From Scheffersomyces stipitis CBS 6054 (taxonomy: Eukaryota; Ascomycota; Pichiomycetes; Serinales; Debaryomycetaceae): DNA of 64,000 bases. The DNA is taken from positions 62,001 to 126,000 of the forward strand of contig NC_009045.1 of the NCBI RefSeq assembly GCF_000209165.1, given 5' to 3'. Every line of letters begins with the position of its first letter. Position 1 is the stretch's first letter. The notes beneath the pieces are model-generated. The model ran no database searches. It had not been told where the DNA came from and worked only from the letters and a program-made list of their open reading frames with translations. Positions 38,351-48,203 of this stretch are shown here, piece by piece. A program made the position numbers and the translations under genes.

Positions 38351-40753
38351 ATGAAGATACACTATATTGCCCATATTTTCATACTATCTTTTGCAATAGC
38401 AACTCTGTTCGAGTCTGGTTACTACCGACAAGCTTTAAGATATCTAGCGGAAATTCCTGACGATTCATACCGAGGATCGCCGTTGTACAATAACGACAAT
38501 ATCGACGACAACTTATATATACCCAATTATAACTCCACACTCAAGGATTACGATGGCAGGCAAATACGGCACGTACCAGAGATTATTACCAAGAAAGTTT
38601 TGCCACTATTAGAGACTGCAGCTGCGGAAAATGACCAAATGGCCATGATAACATTGGCTGACATCTATACGTTTGGCAATTACTCTGTAACTGTAGATTA
38701 TCCCAAGGCATTGCAGTACTATCATAAGGCTGTAGAAAATACCGGAAACGGTCATGCGTATTTCATGCTTGGATTTATGTATTCAACGGGTATGTTCGGA
38801 GAAATAGATGCTGACGATTCTAAAGCTATAATGTACTATCAGTTTGGCATGGAAAACGGCGACCTGAACTCTATCATGGCTTTAGCGTATCGTCATTACT
38901 ACGGAATAGGGACTCCGGAGAATTGCGAACTTGCAATGCACTATTACTCGCGATTGGCTCATTTTGGCTATGATATGATACAGAAGAACATAGGTGATGT
39001 AGACAAAGGTTTGCGCTACAACATCAAGATCGTAGATTTCAACGGTGGGCTCTATGGGAACAAACTCAGCGAATCGGCCAATTCTATTTTCTCCCGGACG
39101 AGAAGGCACAATAAAGACAAGGAAGAGTTTCTTGAATTCTTCGATATCGACGATCACCAGTACATCAACTTCTATCAGAATGCTATAACCCATTACTCTG
39201 GTGATTATTTTCTTCCAAAAAACTATACAAGGGCATTCGAGTACATTCAAGACTGTGTAGGTTTGGGTGAACAGATGTACGGCTCCCTGAATTATCATAG
39301 AATAAATGAGATAGACAGCACCTTTCTCAGTCACTGTCAAGCTCTTTTGGGCCACATGTATCTAACTGGTGAAGGAGTACCGAAGAATTATGATAAAGCA
39401 ATGAAATGGTTACGTAATTCCATTGTAGTAGCACGAAACTCAGAAGCCTTGATTGACCTAGGCGAAGTGTACGAGAATGGATTAGGTAACGAATCTATCA
39501 ACACTTCCATGGCTTTGAGTATCTACCGGGAAGCAGGTGAAACTTCAGCATTAGGAAAATTAAAGCAGGCCAAGTTGCTAATGCTGATGAGTCCAGAAAA
39601 TGACCCTAGGAAAGGGAAGTTCGCCAAGGACATATACTCCAGTATCAAAAAGGCTACTTTCAGTGGAAGCACCGAAGGTTTATACTACTTCACCGAGTTC
39701 TTACAATCTGGACTAGCCTCGCAAATAGAACCTGAGAGAGCCGTCACTTGTCCAGGAACCACTATTTGCTATAAGGTCTTCGTTGAAAAATTGGAGCATA
39801 TATTCTTGCCTCAGTTATCTTATGCTTTCGAAGAGTTGATATATGGAAACTTTAAGAATGCCCTCCTCGGCTACCTGATGGCAGCTGAACAAGGATTGGA
39901 AAACGCACAAATATCAACTGCCTACTTGCTCTACCAATTACAACCAATTCTATCTACTCGAGCTGAAAAATCATTTGATCATGAAAGAGTTTCTGCTTCT
40001 GTCCGATACCTTGAAAGAGCTTCTCAACAAGATAACGTAGATGCTACCCTTCTCTTGGGGGATATGTTCTTGAACGGATTACACAACACGTTAGAGAAAG
40101 ATAATGATAGAGCTTTCAATTACTATATGAGGGCAGCTGTATCCTTAAAATCATCGTATGGTGCCTATAAAGTAGGTAATATGTATGAGTATGGATTGGG
40201 TCCAGTCAATGATTCGGTTGATTACTTCATGGCCAAACGTTACTACGACTTGAGTATTGATATTAAGAAGAATTTGGAAGATAAGACTAGCAAGCTGAGT
40301 AACAAGACCCCAATTAATTGGGCCCTCTTGAGATTGAGATTGAAGTATGTGTTTAACCGAAAGCAATTCAAGAATCAAGAGGAATCTTCTGGGTCTTCAG
40401 GTTGGTTCAATGCATTTAAGAAAATCAGCAATGCAGGTAAACAGGCAAATGAAGGTACTGATAGAGCGAGTGACCGAGCAAGAGCTCATCACGAAGGAGG
40501 TGATTTCTTGAGGGATGACGAATTTGAAGAGTACGATATTGGTGATTATCTTGTGATCTTCCTTACATTCATGTTCTTTGTCGTCTTCTTTATTCAGAAT
40601 GTTATCCGCCAGGCACGCAGAATGCGACAAGGAAACAATGTTCCAAATGAAGAGCAACAGAATCAAAATGGCTGGAACTTTCGATTCAATTTCAATGGAA
40701 TCGGTGCAGCAGCAAGGGCAGGAAACTTCGAATTTCACTTTTTTGCAATTTAG
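38351..40753 (+). CDS. HRD3: ERAD component HRD3 (SEL1L homologue)
   Basis: The 800-residue ER protein has a signal peptide (MKIHYIAHIFILSFAIATLF) and a lumenal domain of Sel1-like repeats. Examples are MITLADIYTFGNY, YFMLGFMYSTGMFG, IMALAYRHYYGIGTP and LGHMYLTGEGVPKNY. A single C-terminal membrane helix (DYLVIFLTFMFFVVFFIQNV) and a short cytosolic tail follow. HRD3 recruits misfolded lumenal and membrane proteins to the HRD1 ubiquitin ligase and stabilises HRD1. Length is close to the yeast protein (833). The ATG at 38351 is the first in frame and gives the signal peptide directly. It converges with DNA2, 64 bp apart. Confidence 0.95.
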   Translation: MKIHYIAHIFILSFAIATLFESGYYRQALRYLAEIPDDSYRGSPLYNNDNIDDNLYIPNYNSTLKDYDGRQIRHVPEIITKKVLPLLETAAAENDQMAMITLADIYTFGNYSVTVDYPKALQYYHKAVENTGNGHAYFMLGFMYSTGMFGEIDADDSKAIMYYQFGMENGDLNSIMALAYRHYYGIGTPENCELAMHYYSRLAHFGYDMIQKNIGDVDKGLRYNIKIVDFNGGLYGNKLSESANSIFSRTRRHNKDKEEFLEFFDIDDHQYINFYQNAITHYSGDYFLPKNYTRAFEYIQDCVGLGEQMYGSLNYHRINEIDSTFLSHCQALLGHMYLTGEGVPKNYDKAMKWLRNSIVVARNSEALIDLGEVYENGLGNESINTSMALSIYREAGETSALGKLKQAKLLMLMSPENDPRKGKFAKDIYSSIKKATFSGSTEGLYYFTEFLQSGLASQIEPERAVTCPGTTICYKVFVEKLEHIFLPQLSYAFEELIYGNFKNALLGYLMAAEQGLENAQISTAYLLYQLQPILSTRAEKSFDHERVSASVRYLERASQQDNVDATLLLGDMFLNGLHNTLEKDNDRAFNYYMRAAVSLKSSYGAYKVGNMYEYGLGPVNDSVDYFMAKRYYDLSIDIKKNLEDKTSKLSNKTPINWALLRLRLKYVFNRKQFKNQEESSGSSGWFNAFKKISNAGKQANEGTDRASDRARAHHEGGDFLRDDEFEEYDIGDYLVIFLTFMFFVVFFIQNVIRQARRMRQGNNVPNEEQQNQNGWNFRFNFNGIGAAARAGNFEFHFFAI

Positions 40754-40817
40754 GTCATCTATAGACATGTATTTATGAATATTCTAATGCTACATTTATG
40801 CAATTATGTTGTTTTCA

Positions 40818-43800
40818 TTACTCTATCATTTCCGTGATCATTTCCTTAATGAAGGGATGATTATTCAACATCTTGGAGTCAACAATGTTTGAAGATGAAT
40901 TCTGCGCTTGGGAACTACCAGTATTGGCAATGCTATACAATTCATGTGCAGAAGGAGGAAGCTCGTAAATCCATCCATTCTCAGAAAGAAGGTTCATGAA
41001 CGTTTGTATGGTGTCTGCATTAGATAATGTAGACTTTGAACCAAGGATTATCAACTTCGATCTTGCACGTGTAACAGCAACATTGATTCTTCTCCAGTCC
41101 CTAACTAAATCTCCCGTTATCTTTTTTGTGTTAGACCTCACTAAGGAAATAACAATACAATCCTTGTCTCTACCTTGGTACTGGTCGGCAGTGAGAATTT
41201 CAACATTCTCCCTATTATGTAGATGCTTCTTTAACAACCGAAGTTGTCCCCTATTAAATGCCATGACACCAATATTACCTTGCTGAACCCCACATCCAAT
41301 AAGAGTTTCAACCACCTGCCTAACCAACTCAGCTTCAACCTTGTTTGAGATCTGATCACCCAATACTGTTTCCAATGCCGGAAGGTTATCGTGATTCAAA
41401 AAGAGAACATTTCTGTTCTCTTCTATGACATTATGCAACCATTTTTGTTCCGAACTAAGAAAGCCTATTTGATAACTGTCTAAGACTTCAGGATTAGGAA
41501 TTCTTAACGTTTGATTTGCAACTTCTGCTGATCCACATTTCAATCTGTTTTCATAAATCAAGACGTTGCAGAGCTTCATTATTTCCTTGCACATTCTATA
41601 TTGGTAGGTGAGTTCTACAACACTTGATGGATGTGCATCAGCTAGCATCTTGAAGAGCGATTGTGAGAGTCCTTTTCTAACATCGGAGTCAAGATTCTGG
41701 ACAAGAGGTGGAAGTTGGAAGTGGTCTCCAACTAAGATGAACTTTTCGCAAAATCTCAATGGCCCAAGGCAGACTGGCATCGAAACCTGTGAAGCTTCGT
41801 CTATAATGCAATAATCAAACTTGTCCCTCAAGCTGAAGACCGGATCTTGAATTTTTAAACAGGTTGATGCTACTACTGGAGGATCAAGATAAGCTTTTAC
41901 GAAATCTTCCTTGGAAAGGATTCTTCTATCGTCACAATCAGGAAGAAATTGTTGAATATCCTTGTGGACCCTAGGGTAGTATCCAATTCGTAAAAAGGGA
42001 ACTTTAAAGTCCTTAATTTTAAGTAATATATTATCCACTGCCGAGTTGGTGAAAGACGCTAGGAGAACAGTCTTTTTGTTTGCCACAAGAAACCTAATAA
42101 GTTCAGATATCACTGTGGTTTTACCTGTTCCAGGCATTCCCAAAATAAGAGAGTAATCATCTGCCTTGAGAACTGTCTCAAACGCATTCAATTGATCAGG
42201 GTTGAAATTTCCATTAATTTTCGTTGACAGTAACTCAGTATTGTTAAATGTTGGTGGAGCAAAATCAACAATAAGCTTCCTACGTCTTACATCACCGTCT
42301 GGTAGAAATAGGTTAAGAACATTGAATTTGGCAAGTCCCATCCCATAGTACATTTCGTCTTTGTCAATTCGAAAGGTTTTTTCAGACAGTATTGAATCAT
42401 TTGATGAGTTGTGCAACACTCCCCGAACAACTTGGTTGTTTGTCCTATTGAAGCCGCCCTTTCTTACATCAGTTGTCAATATTCTCTTCACAGTGGTAAT
42501 TTCAATGGCAGAGTCTGAAATTGACTTGACCACTCCCCGGGCAATCGCAAATTGGCCAGACTCATCACTTATCAATATCTTGTCAAATTTAACCAATTGT
42601 GTATAATGTATACTTGGACTAGATGATCCCTGTTTTCTTACAAAGGTGTAATCGTAGTGATTCTGACGATCAATGGAATCTGCCTGTGCAGTTATAACTA
42701 GGTTGCCCAATGAAGTTCCACTTTTTTGTTCTCTCTGCTTAGCAGTATGTAACCAAAGGTACTTCACAGTACCATTCATGACTAATTCCTCTTGAACAAG
42801 TAAATTGTACCAATATTGATAAAACTCATTGTATTGTGGGTTTCCTCCTAAATGTTTCGTTGCAGTTTCGTATTCAACTATTGACATGCCACTGTCTTTT
42901 GCAGTCTCATTCTCCACTAACCTGTTCAAGGTTAAACATGCATCTTTGACATCACATCGGTCACAGTGTGTGCCTGGGGTGAGTTCAGGGTAAATTGTGG
43001 ATCCATCCTTGAAGAACTGAGAAAGTTTGTTACGATGATTCACGAGCGATTTTAAGTCCAGGTAATTGAAATCACATTTCTTTGTAGTATTATTTTTGGT
43101 ATAGACAAGCAAATATGACTTAATGTCCACGGCGTATCTATCTTTGATCAATAGGGAGTAGAGAATTGTTTGGGCATGATGAGTGGTGTACTCTCTTCCT
43201 GATTTGATTTCCATAGGAAGTAAATACATACCTTCATAAGTCTTATTCTTCAATTTTGCCTTCAAAGTAACGTCTATTTTACCCTTGAGGCCAAATGTGG
43301 GAGACCAGATATCTTCCTCGATATCCAATGCATCATCCACAGAAAATTGAACATTGCCAGCATCATAAGGTGCCTCTACAACATTGCCAGAAGTCAATTC
43401 TTTGGACTTGTAGTATTTATCGAACCAAGTTCGCAAGTAGGGTAATTGGCTGATAATCGTATCTTGTACAACCTCGACAGTTTCGTTAATGGAATAAATA
43501 GTTGTACGATAGTCATCGAGGTATTCGTTCATTTTCTCCTCCATGAATTGTCCATCCCAGTTTTCTGTTCTGAAACACTCCTGAAAAATCTGATGAATGA
43601 TTTCTCCTACAATGAGCGGGATAGACAGCAACCCTGGGAAGCTAAAACGGTTCAGAATCACTGACTTTCTTGGACAATTTAACTGCAGAGCCACCAAAGT
43701 TGAAGAAAGCAAAACATCAGGGTTCCAAATGAGAATATTGTGAGTGTTGTCCACCAATCTGGGACTATCCTTATGGGTTATTATAACATGAATGATATCG

Positions 43801-45362
43801 TCTACCTCTAAAGCCAATTCAGACGGGTCATCTTGTAATATTATTGTCAGTTTGGCTTGACCTGATTCAATTACGTCCAATATAAGCTGTCTTTTAGTTC
43901 GACAAGACGATTTGATACTGCCTTCCGTTATGCTCGTAATCTGATATCTCTTTAGATCGGGTCTACAGTAAGATATGTCGACGAGTTCTTCTTTCATTTT
44001 CAGTTTCAGACGAGAAACTTGCATCTGTTCAAACTTTTTCACGCCGTCTTGAAATGATCTAGAATATTTCAGCAGATCTGACAGAATCAGAGTCTTACCA
44101 CTTTTGGCATCCATAGCGTGTATTAGCTCAGAGTCATCATCTGAAAATGGGTCATCTGAATCGGTATTAATATCAATTAGATTTCCTACACAATTCGAAG
44201 TCGGCTTAGTGTTTTCATTGACCATAGGCCCGGATTCAATGGCCATTGTAAAGTTGGATTTCGCTGCCTCGGCATCAATCGCTAGTACAAGATCTTCGTC
44301 ATCATCAGAAAAAGGGTCTGTCGAAACGTCAAACTCGTCTGCCGAATTATCTATCTTTTGAACCTGCTTTGAAGGAGAAGGAGGAGACGAGGAGTGTGGA
44401 ATTCTATCAAAATTCCCTGGCGTGGATAAAGAGTCCTCTTGTATTGTGTCTGTTGTTTGAATACAGTCATGATTTGGCATGCTCATGTCAAACTTGTCTA
44501 TCCAACTATTCAATGCATTTGTAGCAGTGTTAGGTGCATTGGTTTCTGGCAATGCAACATCTTTTACTGGCTTAGATGGCATGGACCTGTTGGCTACTAA
44601 CGAATCTAGGCCCGTAGTCTTTGAGCGTGGTAATGATGGAGACTGCAAGAAAGGAGAAGTTGATACACTATTCGAATTAGAAGACGCGATATCTGAATGG
44701 GCCCTTTGCAAATTCGGAGATTGCGAAAGGATATTGTGGAAATCAGCACCATATTTCGAGAGGACAGAATTTGTTTGTTCGTTTATAGGTTCGATTTCTT
44801 CCTTTTGAATACTGATTGAATGTTTGAGAGGCGAAGAAGGAAGACGATCTTTTTGTTTATGATTATTGCTCATGTTGTTGCGAATACCGTTTCGTTTCGG
44901 AGTAGTTCTCCATTTGATACCTTCAAAACTGTCGTCAGAGCTCTGGAGATCTATGGTTATATGTGGCTGGTCCCTTCTGTTCTGTGTGTGAATGTCTACT
45001 TGGAGTTCTTGTGAATCATGTGAATCTTGACTCTTCTCCTGATGATCTTTCAGCTTATGGCTTTGCCTTCTAATGTGATTTTGGATTTCTTGTTCCACTT
45101 CTTCATTTTCTTTATTCTGGTGATTAAATTTGTCTGCATCGCTTGAAAACATTCCGTCAAAAGGCTTATCATCTTCACAACTTAAATCAGCTTCATTTCG
45201 TGAAGCATTGGCAACAGTTAGTCTATTTATGGGGCCAAAGAAGTACTTCGTCTTGGTTTTGTTTGCTAGTTTTATAGGCCGTATTTTCTCGGAGATGGGA
45301 ATTTCTGGTTTGGCCCTTTTCGCCGTGACATCCCTTTGTTCTGGGAGTTGCCGTTTCTCCAT
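40818..45362 (-). CDS. DNA2: Replication/repair nuclease-helicase DNA2
   Basis: The 1514-residue protein has a disordered N-terminal region (about 1-430) and a PD-(D/E)xK nuclease (GKIDVTL and MEIKSGREYTTHHAQ). The iron-sulphur cysteines are partly visible in CDRCDVKDACL. A superfamily 1 helicase follows, with motif I GMPGTGKTT, II DEASQVSMP, III GDHFQLPPLV, V ADQYQGRDKDCIVISLVRS and VI VAVTRARSKLIILGS. DNA2 trims long Okazaki flaps and resects double-strand breaks together with Sgs1 and RPA. All catalytic motifs look intact. Length matches yeast (1522). Two copies of DPFSDDD-type acidic motifs lie at residues 349 and 404. Confidence 0.97.
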   Translation of the reverse strand: MEKRQLPEQRDVTAKRAKPEIPISEKIRPIKLANKTKTKYFFGPINRLTVANASRNEADLSCEDDKPFDGMFSSDADKFNHQNKENEEVEQEIQNHIRRQSHKLKDHQEKSQDSHDSQELQVDIHTQNRRDQPHITIDLQSSDDSFEGIKWRTTPKRNGIRNNMSNNHKQKDRLPSSPLKHSISIQKEEIEPINEQTNSVLSKYGADFHNILSQSPNLQRAHSDIASSNSNSVSTSPFLQSPSLPRSKTTGLDSLVANRSMPSKPVKDVALPETNAPNTATNALNSWIDKFDMSMPNHDCIQTTDTIQEDSLSTPGNFDRIPHSSSPPSPSKQVQKIDNSADEFDVSTDPFSDDDEDLVLAIDAEAAKSNFTMAIESGPMVNENTKPTSNCVGNLIDINTDSDDPFSDDDSELIHAMDAKSGKTLILSDLLKYSRSFQDGVKKFEQMQVSRLKLKMKEELVDISYCRPDLKRYQITSITEGSIKSSCRTKRQLILDVIESGQAKLTIILQDDPSELALEVDDIIHVIITHKDSPRLVDNTHNILIWNPDVLLSSTLVALQLNCPRKSVILNRFSFPGLLSIPLIVGEIIHQIFQECFRTENWDGQFMEEKMNEYLDDYRTTIYSINETVEVVQDTIISQLPYLRTWFDKYYKSKELTSGNVVEAPYDAGNVQFSVDDALDIEEDIWSPTFGLKGKIDVTLKAKLKNKTYEGMYLLPMEIKSGREYTTHHAQTILYSLLIKDRYAVDIKSYLLVYTKNNTTKKCDFNYLDLKSLVNHRNKLSQFFKDGSTIYPELTPGTHCDRCDVKDACLTLNRLVENETAKDSGMSIVEYETATKHLGGNPQYNEFYQYWYNLLVQEELVMNGTVKYLWLHTAKQREQKSGTSLGNLVITAQADSIDRQNHYDYTFVRKQGSSSPSIHYTQLVKFDKILISDESGQFAIARGVVKSISDSAIEITTVKRILTTDVRKGGFNRTNNQVVRGVLHNSSNDSILSEKTFRIDKDEMYYGMGLAKFNVLNLFLPDGDVRRRKLIVDFAPPTFNNTELLSTKINGNFNPDQLNAFETVLKADDYSLILGMPGTGKTTVISELIRFLVANKKTVLLASFTNSAVDNILLKIKDFKVPFLRIGYYPRVHKDIQQFLPDCDDRRILSKEDFVKAYLDPPVVASTCLKIQDPVFSLRDKFDYCIIDEASQVSMPVCLGPLRFCEKFILVGDHFQLPPLVQNLDSDVRKGLSQSLFKMLADAHPSSVVELTYQYRMCKEIMKLCNVLIYENRLKCGSAEVANQTLRIPNPEVLDSYQIGFLSSEQKWLHNVIEENRNVLFLNHDNLPALETVLGDQISNKVEAELVRQVVETLIGCGVQQGNIGVMAFNRGQLRLLKKHLHNRENVEILTADQYQGRDKDCIVISLVRSNTKKITGDLVRDWRRINVAVTRARSKLIILGSKSTLSNADTIQTFMNLLSENGWIYELPPSAHELYSIANTGSSQAQNSSSNIVDSKMLNNHPFIKEMITEMIE

Positions 45363-45452
45363 TGTCTATGAATGCAACAGAAGTAGTGAAAGCTGTTGTT
45401 GAGAAGAGACAATCAACCGATATATGAAATCATCTGGTAAATAAAGCAACCG

Positions 45453-45457
45453 CGCGT
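45453..45457 (-). promoter_or_regulatory. MCB-like ACGCG core upstream of DNA2
   Basis: On the minus strand the sequence reads AAACGCGCGG about 91 bp before the DNA2 start codon. ACGCG is the core of the MluI cell-cycle box used by MBF to switch on DNA replication genes in late G1, which suits DNA2. The site is not a full ACGCGT, so confidence is limited. Confidence 0.4.
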
Positions 45458-46101
45458 TTGTGCGTAGAAAATAGCTGCGAAAATTTAGACAGAATATGGA
45501 AGCAAGAGAGAAGAATCAAGAGTATATGTGGAAAGTGAGAAAATAGGTCAACAAGAATGAGAACATAGTTATGAAGAAGAGGCACAGCATTAAACTGGCA
45601 AGAAAGACGATATCAGTATCTAACATACAAGATAGACAAGTCGATTTCATATAGTAGTGTAACTCATTCTTAGCATTCTCAGCTATGTCTAACTTGTATG
45701 TTTGCCACGTATTTCTCAATAATTCCTAGAACTCACTATGAAAGGAGTAAATCCAGTAGGTGGTTATATCCCTATCAATTTGGAATAGATATATGGGTTA
45801 AAAGTAGATTTATCTATCGCATGTATAGCTCAGATCAAGAAGATTTCAACTATACATAACGATCTGAACAGCAAAAAAAAAAACAAATCTTTATGTATAT
45901 TTCATTTCATTGCTTGATATCTCCAATAATGTAATTCAGTAGCAATTATGGATAATCTCCATCCCTGTCTTTATGACTGAATCTCTTATCCATTCACTTC
46001 TTTGTTGCAACCGGTCGGAAATCACTATCTTGTCTGCATCTTCATTTCCGACTATACTTTTCACCCCCGGTGCACTCTCTTCTCCCCGGAAGTTGAACCG
46101 G

Positions 46102-46122
46102 GAAAAATTTTAAACCTCATCG
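46102..46122 (+). promoter_or_regulatory. RRPE and PAC motifs upstream of NOP58
   Basis: GAAAAATTTT (46102-46111, the RRPE element) is followed by CCTCATCG (46115-46122), the reverse complement of the PAC core CGATGAG. This pair marks ribosome-biogenesis promoters in yeasts (Stb3 and Dot6/Tod6 sites). It lies about 245 bp before the NOP58 start, as expected for this regulon. Confidence 0.7.
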
Positions 46123-46366
46123 ACCAGAATTTTTCAGTCAAGCTGAATTTTATCTCATCTCAATTATTCATTTCTGTGAGAAAGCCAACTACTTTGTTCA
46201 TATATTGTTTGTAGCAACCGTTATTCGGAACTGAATCATCTGTTGTAAGAAGGTTCTATAAGAGGATCTCCCTAGCATCAACTAAGAAGAATCGATAAAA
46301 CAGGTATTTTCATTCCAGTAATTTTCCTACCTTGATACCATCTATATTTACCTACAACAGTACAAA

Positions 46367-47914
46367 ATGGCCTACGTATTGACCGAAACTGCTGCCGGAT
46401 ACGCCCTCTTGAAGGCTTCCGATAAGAAGATCCACAAGTCATCTTCTTTAATCGAAGATTTGAACACTGCCGACAAGGTTGCTGAGCAGTTCAAGATCCA
46501 CCGTTTTGAAAAGTTCCAATCAGCTGCTAATGCCTTAGAAGAGGCTAACGCTGTCATCGAGGGCCGTGTCTCTGACTCCTTGAAGAAGATGTTGGAAGAT
46601 GCCAAGTCCGACAAGAAGGCTACTTTGATCGTTTCTGAAGCCAAATTGGGTAATGCCATCAACAAGTTGGGCTTGAACTTCTCGGTTGTATCAGATGCTG
46701 CCTCGTTGGACTTGCACAGAGCAATCAGAGAATTCTTGCCTGAATTGTTGCCAGGCTTGGATGACTCCATGTTGAAGCAAATGTCATTGGGTTTGGCCCA
46801 TTCCATTGGCCGTCACAAGTTGAAATTCTCTGCCGACAAGGTCGACACTATGATTGTACAAGCCATTGCTTTGTTGGACGATTTAGACAAGGAATTGAAC
46901 ACCTACGCCATGAGATGTAAGGAATGGTATGGCTGGCACTTTCCAGAGTTGGCCAAGATGATTGTCGACTCCGTAGCTTATGCCAGAATCATCTTGACCA
47001 TGGGTGTTAGATCCAATGCCTCGGAAACTGATTTGTCGGAAATTCTTCCAGAGGAATTGGAAGAACAAGTCAAATCTGCCGCTGAAGTTTCTATGGGTAC
47101 TGAAATCACTGCAATTGATTTGGAAAACATCAGAGCTCTTGCCGAACAGATTGTTGACTTTGCTGCTTACAGAGAGCAATTGTCCAACTACTTGTCTTCG
47201 CGTATGAAGGCTATCGCACCAAACTTGACTGCCTTGGTTGGTGAGTTAGTCGGAGCCAGATTGATTGCCCACGCTGGTTCATTGACCTCTTTGGCTAAGG
47301 CTCCAGCTTCGACCATCCAAATCTTGGGTGCTGAAAAGGCTTTGTTCAGAGCCTTGAAGACCAAGCACGACACACCAAAGTACGGTTTGTTGTACCATGC
47401 CTCATTGGTTGGTCAAGCATCCGGTAAGAACAAGGGTAAGATTGCCAGAGTGTTGGCTGCTAAGGCTGCCGTGGCCTTGAGATACGACTCTCTTGCTGAA
47501 GAAAGAGACGACTCCGGTGACTTTGGTTTGGAAGTCAGAGCCAAGGTAGAATCTAGATTGAGTGCTCTCGAAGGCCGTGACTTGAGAACCACCTCGAAGG
47601 TTGTCAGAGAACAACCAAAGGTTGACATAACGGAAGCCCGTGCATACAACGCTGACGCCGACGCTCCAACTGCTGAAGTTGACTCGGACGACGAATCGGA
47701 CACCGAAGAAATCGACACCAAGAAGGAAAAGAAGGAAAAGAAAGAAAAGAAAGAAAAGAAGGACAAGAAGAGAAAGAGAGAAGATGACGACGAAGAAGAA
47801 GAAGACAAGAAGTCCAAGAAGGAGAAGAAGGAGAAGAAGGAAAAGAAGGAGAAGAAGGAAAAGAAGGAAAAGAAAGATAAGAAAGATAAGAAGTCCAAGA
47901 AAGAAAAGAAGTAG
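46367..47914 (+). CDS. NOP58: Box C/D snoRNP core protein NOP58
   Basis: The 515-residue protein opens [21 protein letters not shown] (first 20 residues diagnostic), then the NOP5-type N-terminal domain and coiled coil. The Nop RNA-binding domain (about 280-400) carries [30 protein letters not shown]. The C-terminal tail is Lys/Glu/Asp-rich (KKEKKEKK type, about 440-515). NOP58 pairs with NOP56 on box C/D snoRNAs in the nucleolus for rRNA 2'-O-methylation and cleavage. Codon bias is strong: by eye no Leu is encoded by CTG. Upstream PAC/RRPE motifs agree with the function. Confidence 0.98.
   Translation: MAYVLTETAAGYALLKASDKKIHKSSSLIEDLNTADKVAEQFKIHRFEKFQSAANALEEANAVIEGRVSDSLKKMLEDAKSDKKATLIVSEAKLGNAINKLGLNFSVVSDAASLDLHRAIREFLPELLPGLDDSMLKQMSLGLAHSIGRHKLKFSADKVDTMIVQAIALLDDLDKELNTYAMRCKEWYGWHFPELAKMIVDSVAYARIILTMGVRSNASETDLSEILPEELEEQVKSAAEVSMGTEITAIDLENIRALAEQIVDFAAYREQLSNYLSSRMKAIAPNLTALVGELVGARLIAHAGSLTSLAKAPASTIQILGAEKALFRALKTKHDTPKYGLLYHASLVGQASGKNKGKIARVLAAKAAVALRYDSLAEERDDSGDFGLEVRAKVESRLSALEGRDLRTTSKVVREQPKVDITEARAYNADADAPTAEVDSDDESDTEEIDTKKEKKEKKEKKEKKDKKRKREDDDEEEEDKKSKKEKKEKKEKKEKKEKKEKKDKKDKKSKKEKK
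47715..47911 (+). repeat. Purine-only lysine/glutamate coding repeat
   Basis: AAGAAGGAAAAG-type units encode the KKE/KKD tail of NOP58. The tract is almost entirely A and G on the plus strand, and it produces long Ser/Phe open frames on the other strand, which are spurious. Confidence 0.85.
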
Positions 47915-48203
47915 ACAGCATCACCAGTACGCTTTCTTCTGTAACTTTTACTTTACTTTTTGCATTTACTACATTCATGACTTTGATTCTCAAGTTCACC
48001 AACCAACCATCTTAGAAGTTTACTTGCCTTGGAGCCCATGACTTCTTATTTTGTTCTATAGTACGATGTTGTCACCCAGCATTTTTGTGTTTCATTAATA
48101 TATATATACATATATCAGGAAGAGAGGCAATTGTAGTTGTTAGTCCTTGTCAGAATAAGCATCTAGGGTAATCATTTAACATCAGTCATCCGCCAAAATT
48201 TTT

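Larger units (their letters stand above)
45363..46366. promoter_or_regulatory. Divergent promoter region DNA2 / NOP58
   Basis: This 1-kb region holds the MCB-like core near DNA2 and an A run near 45873-45883. The NOP58 side has adjacent RRPE and PAC motifs. Small frames here (45516-45719, 46002-46214) lack protein character. Confidence 0.5.

Noticed and set aside
47413..48002. Antisense frames of 161 and 132 codons over the NOP58 tail, rich in Ser/Phe
   Set aside because: They are the complement of the AAG/GAA lysine-glutamate repeat.
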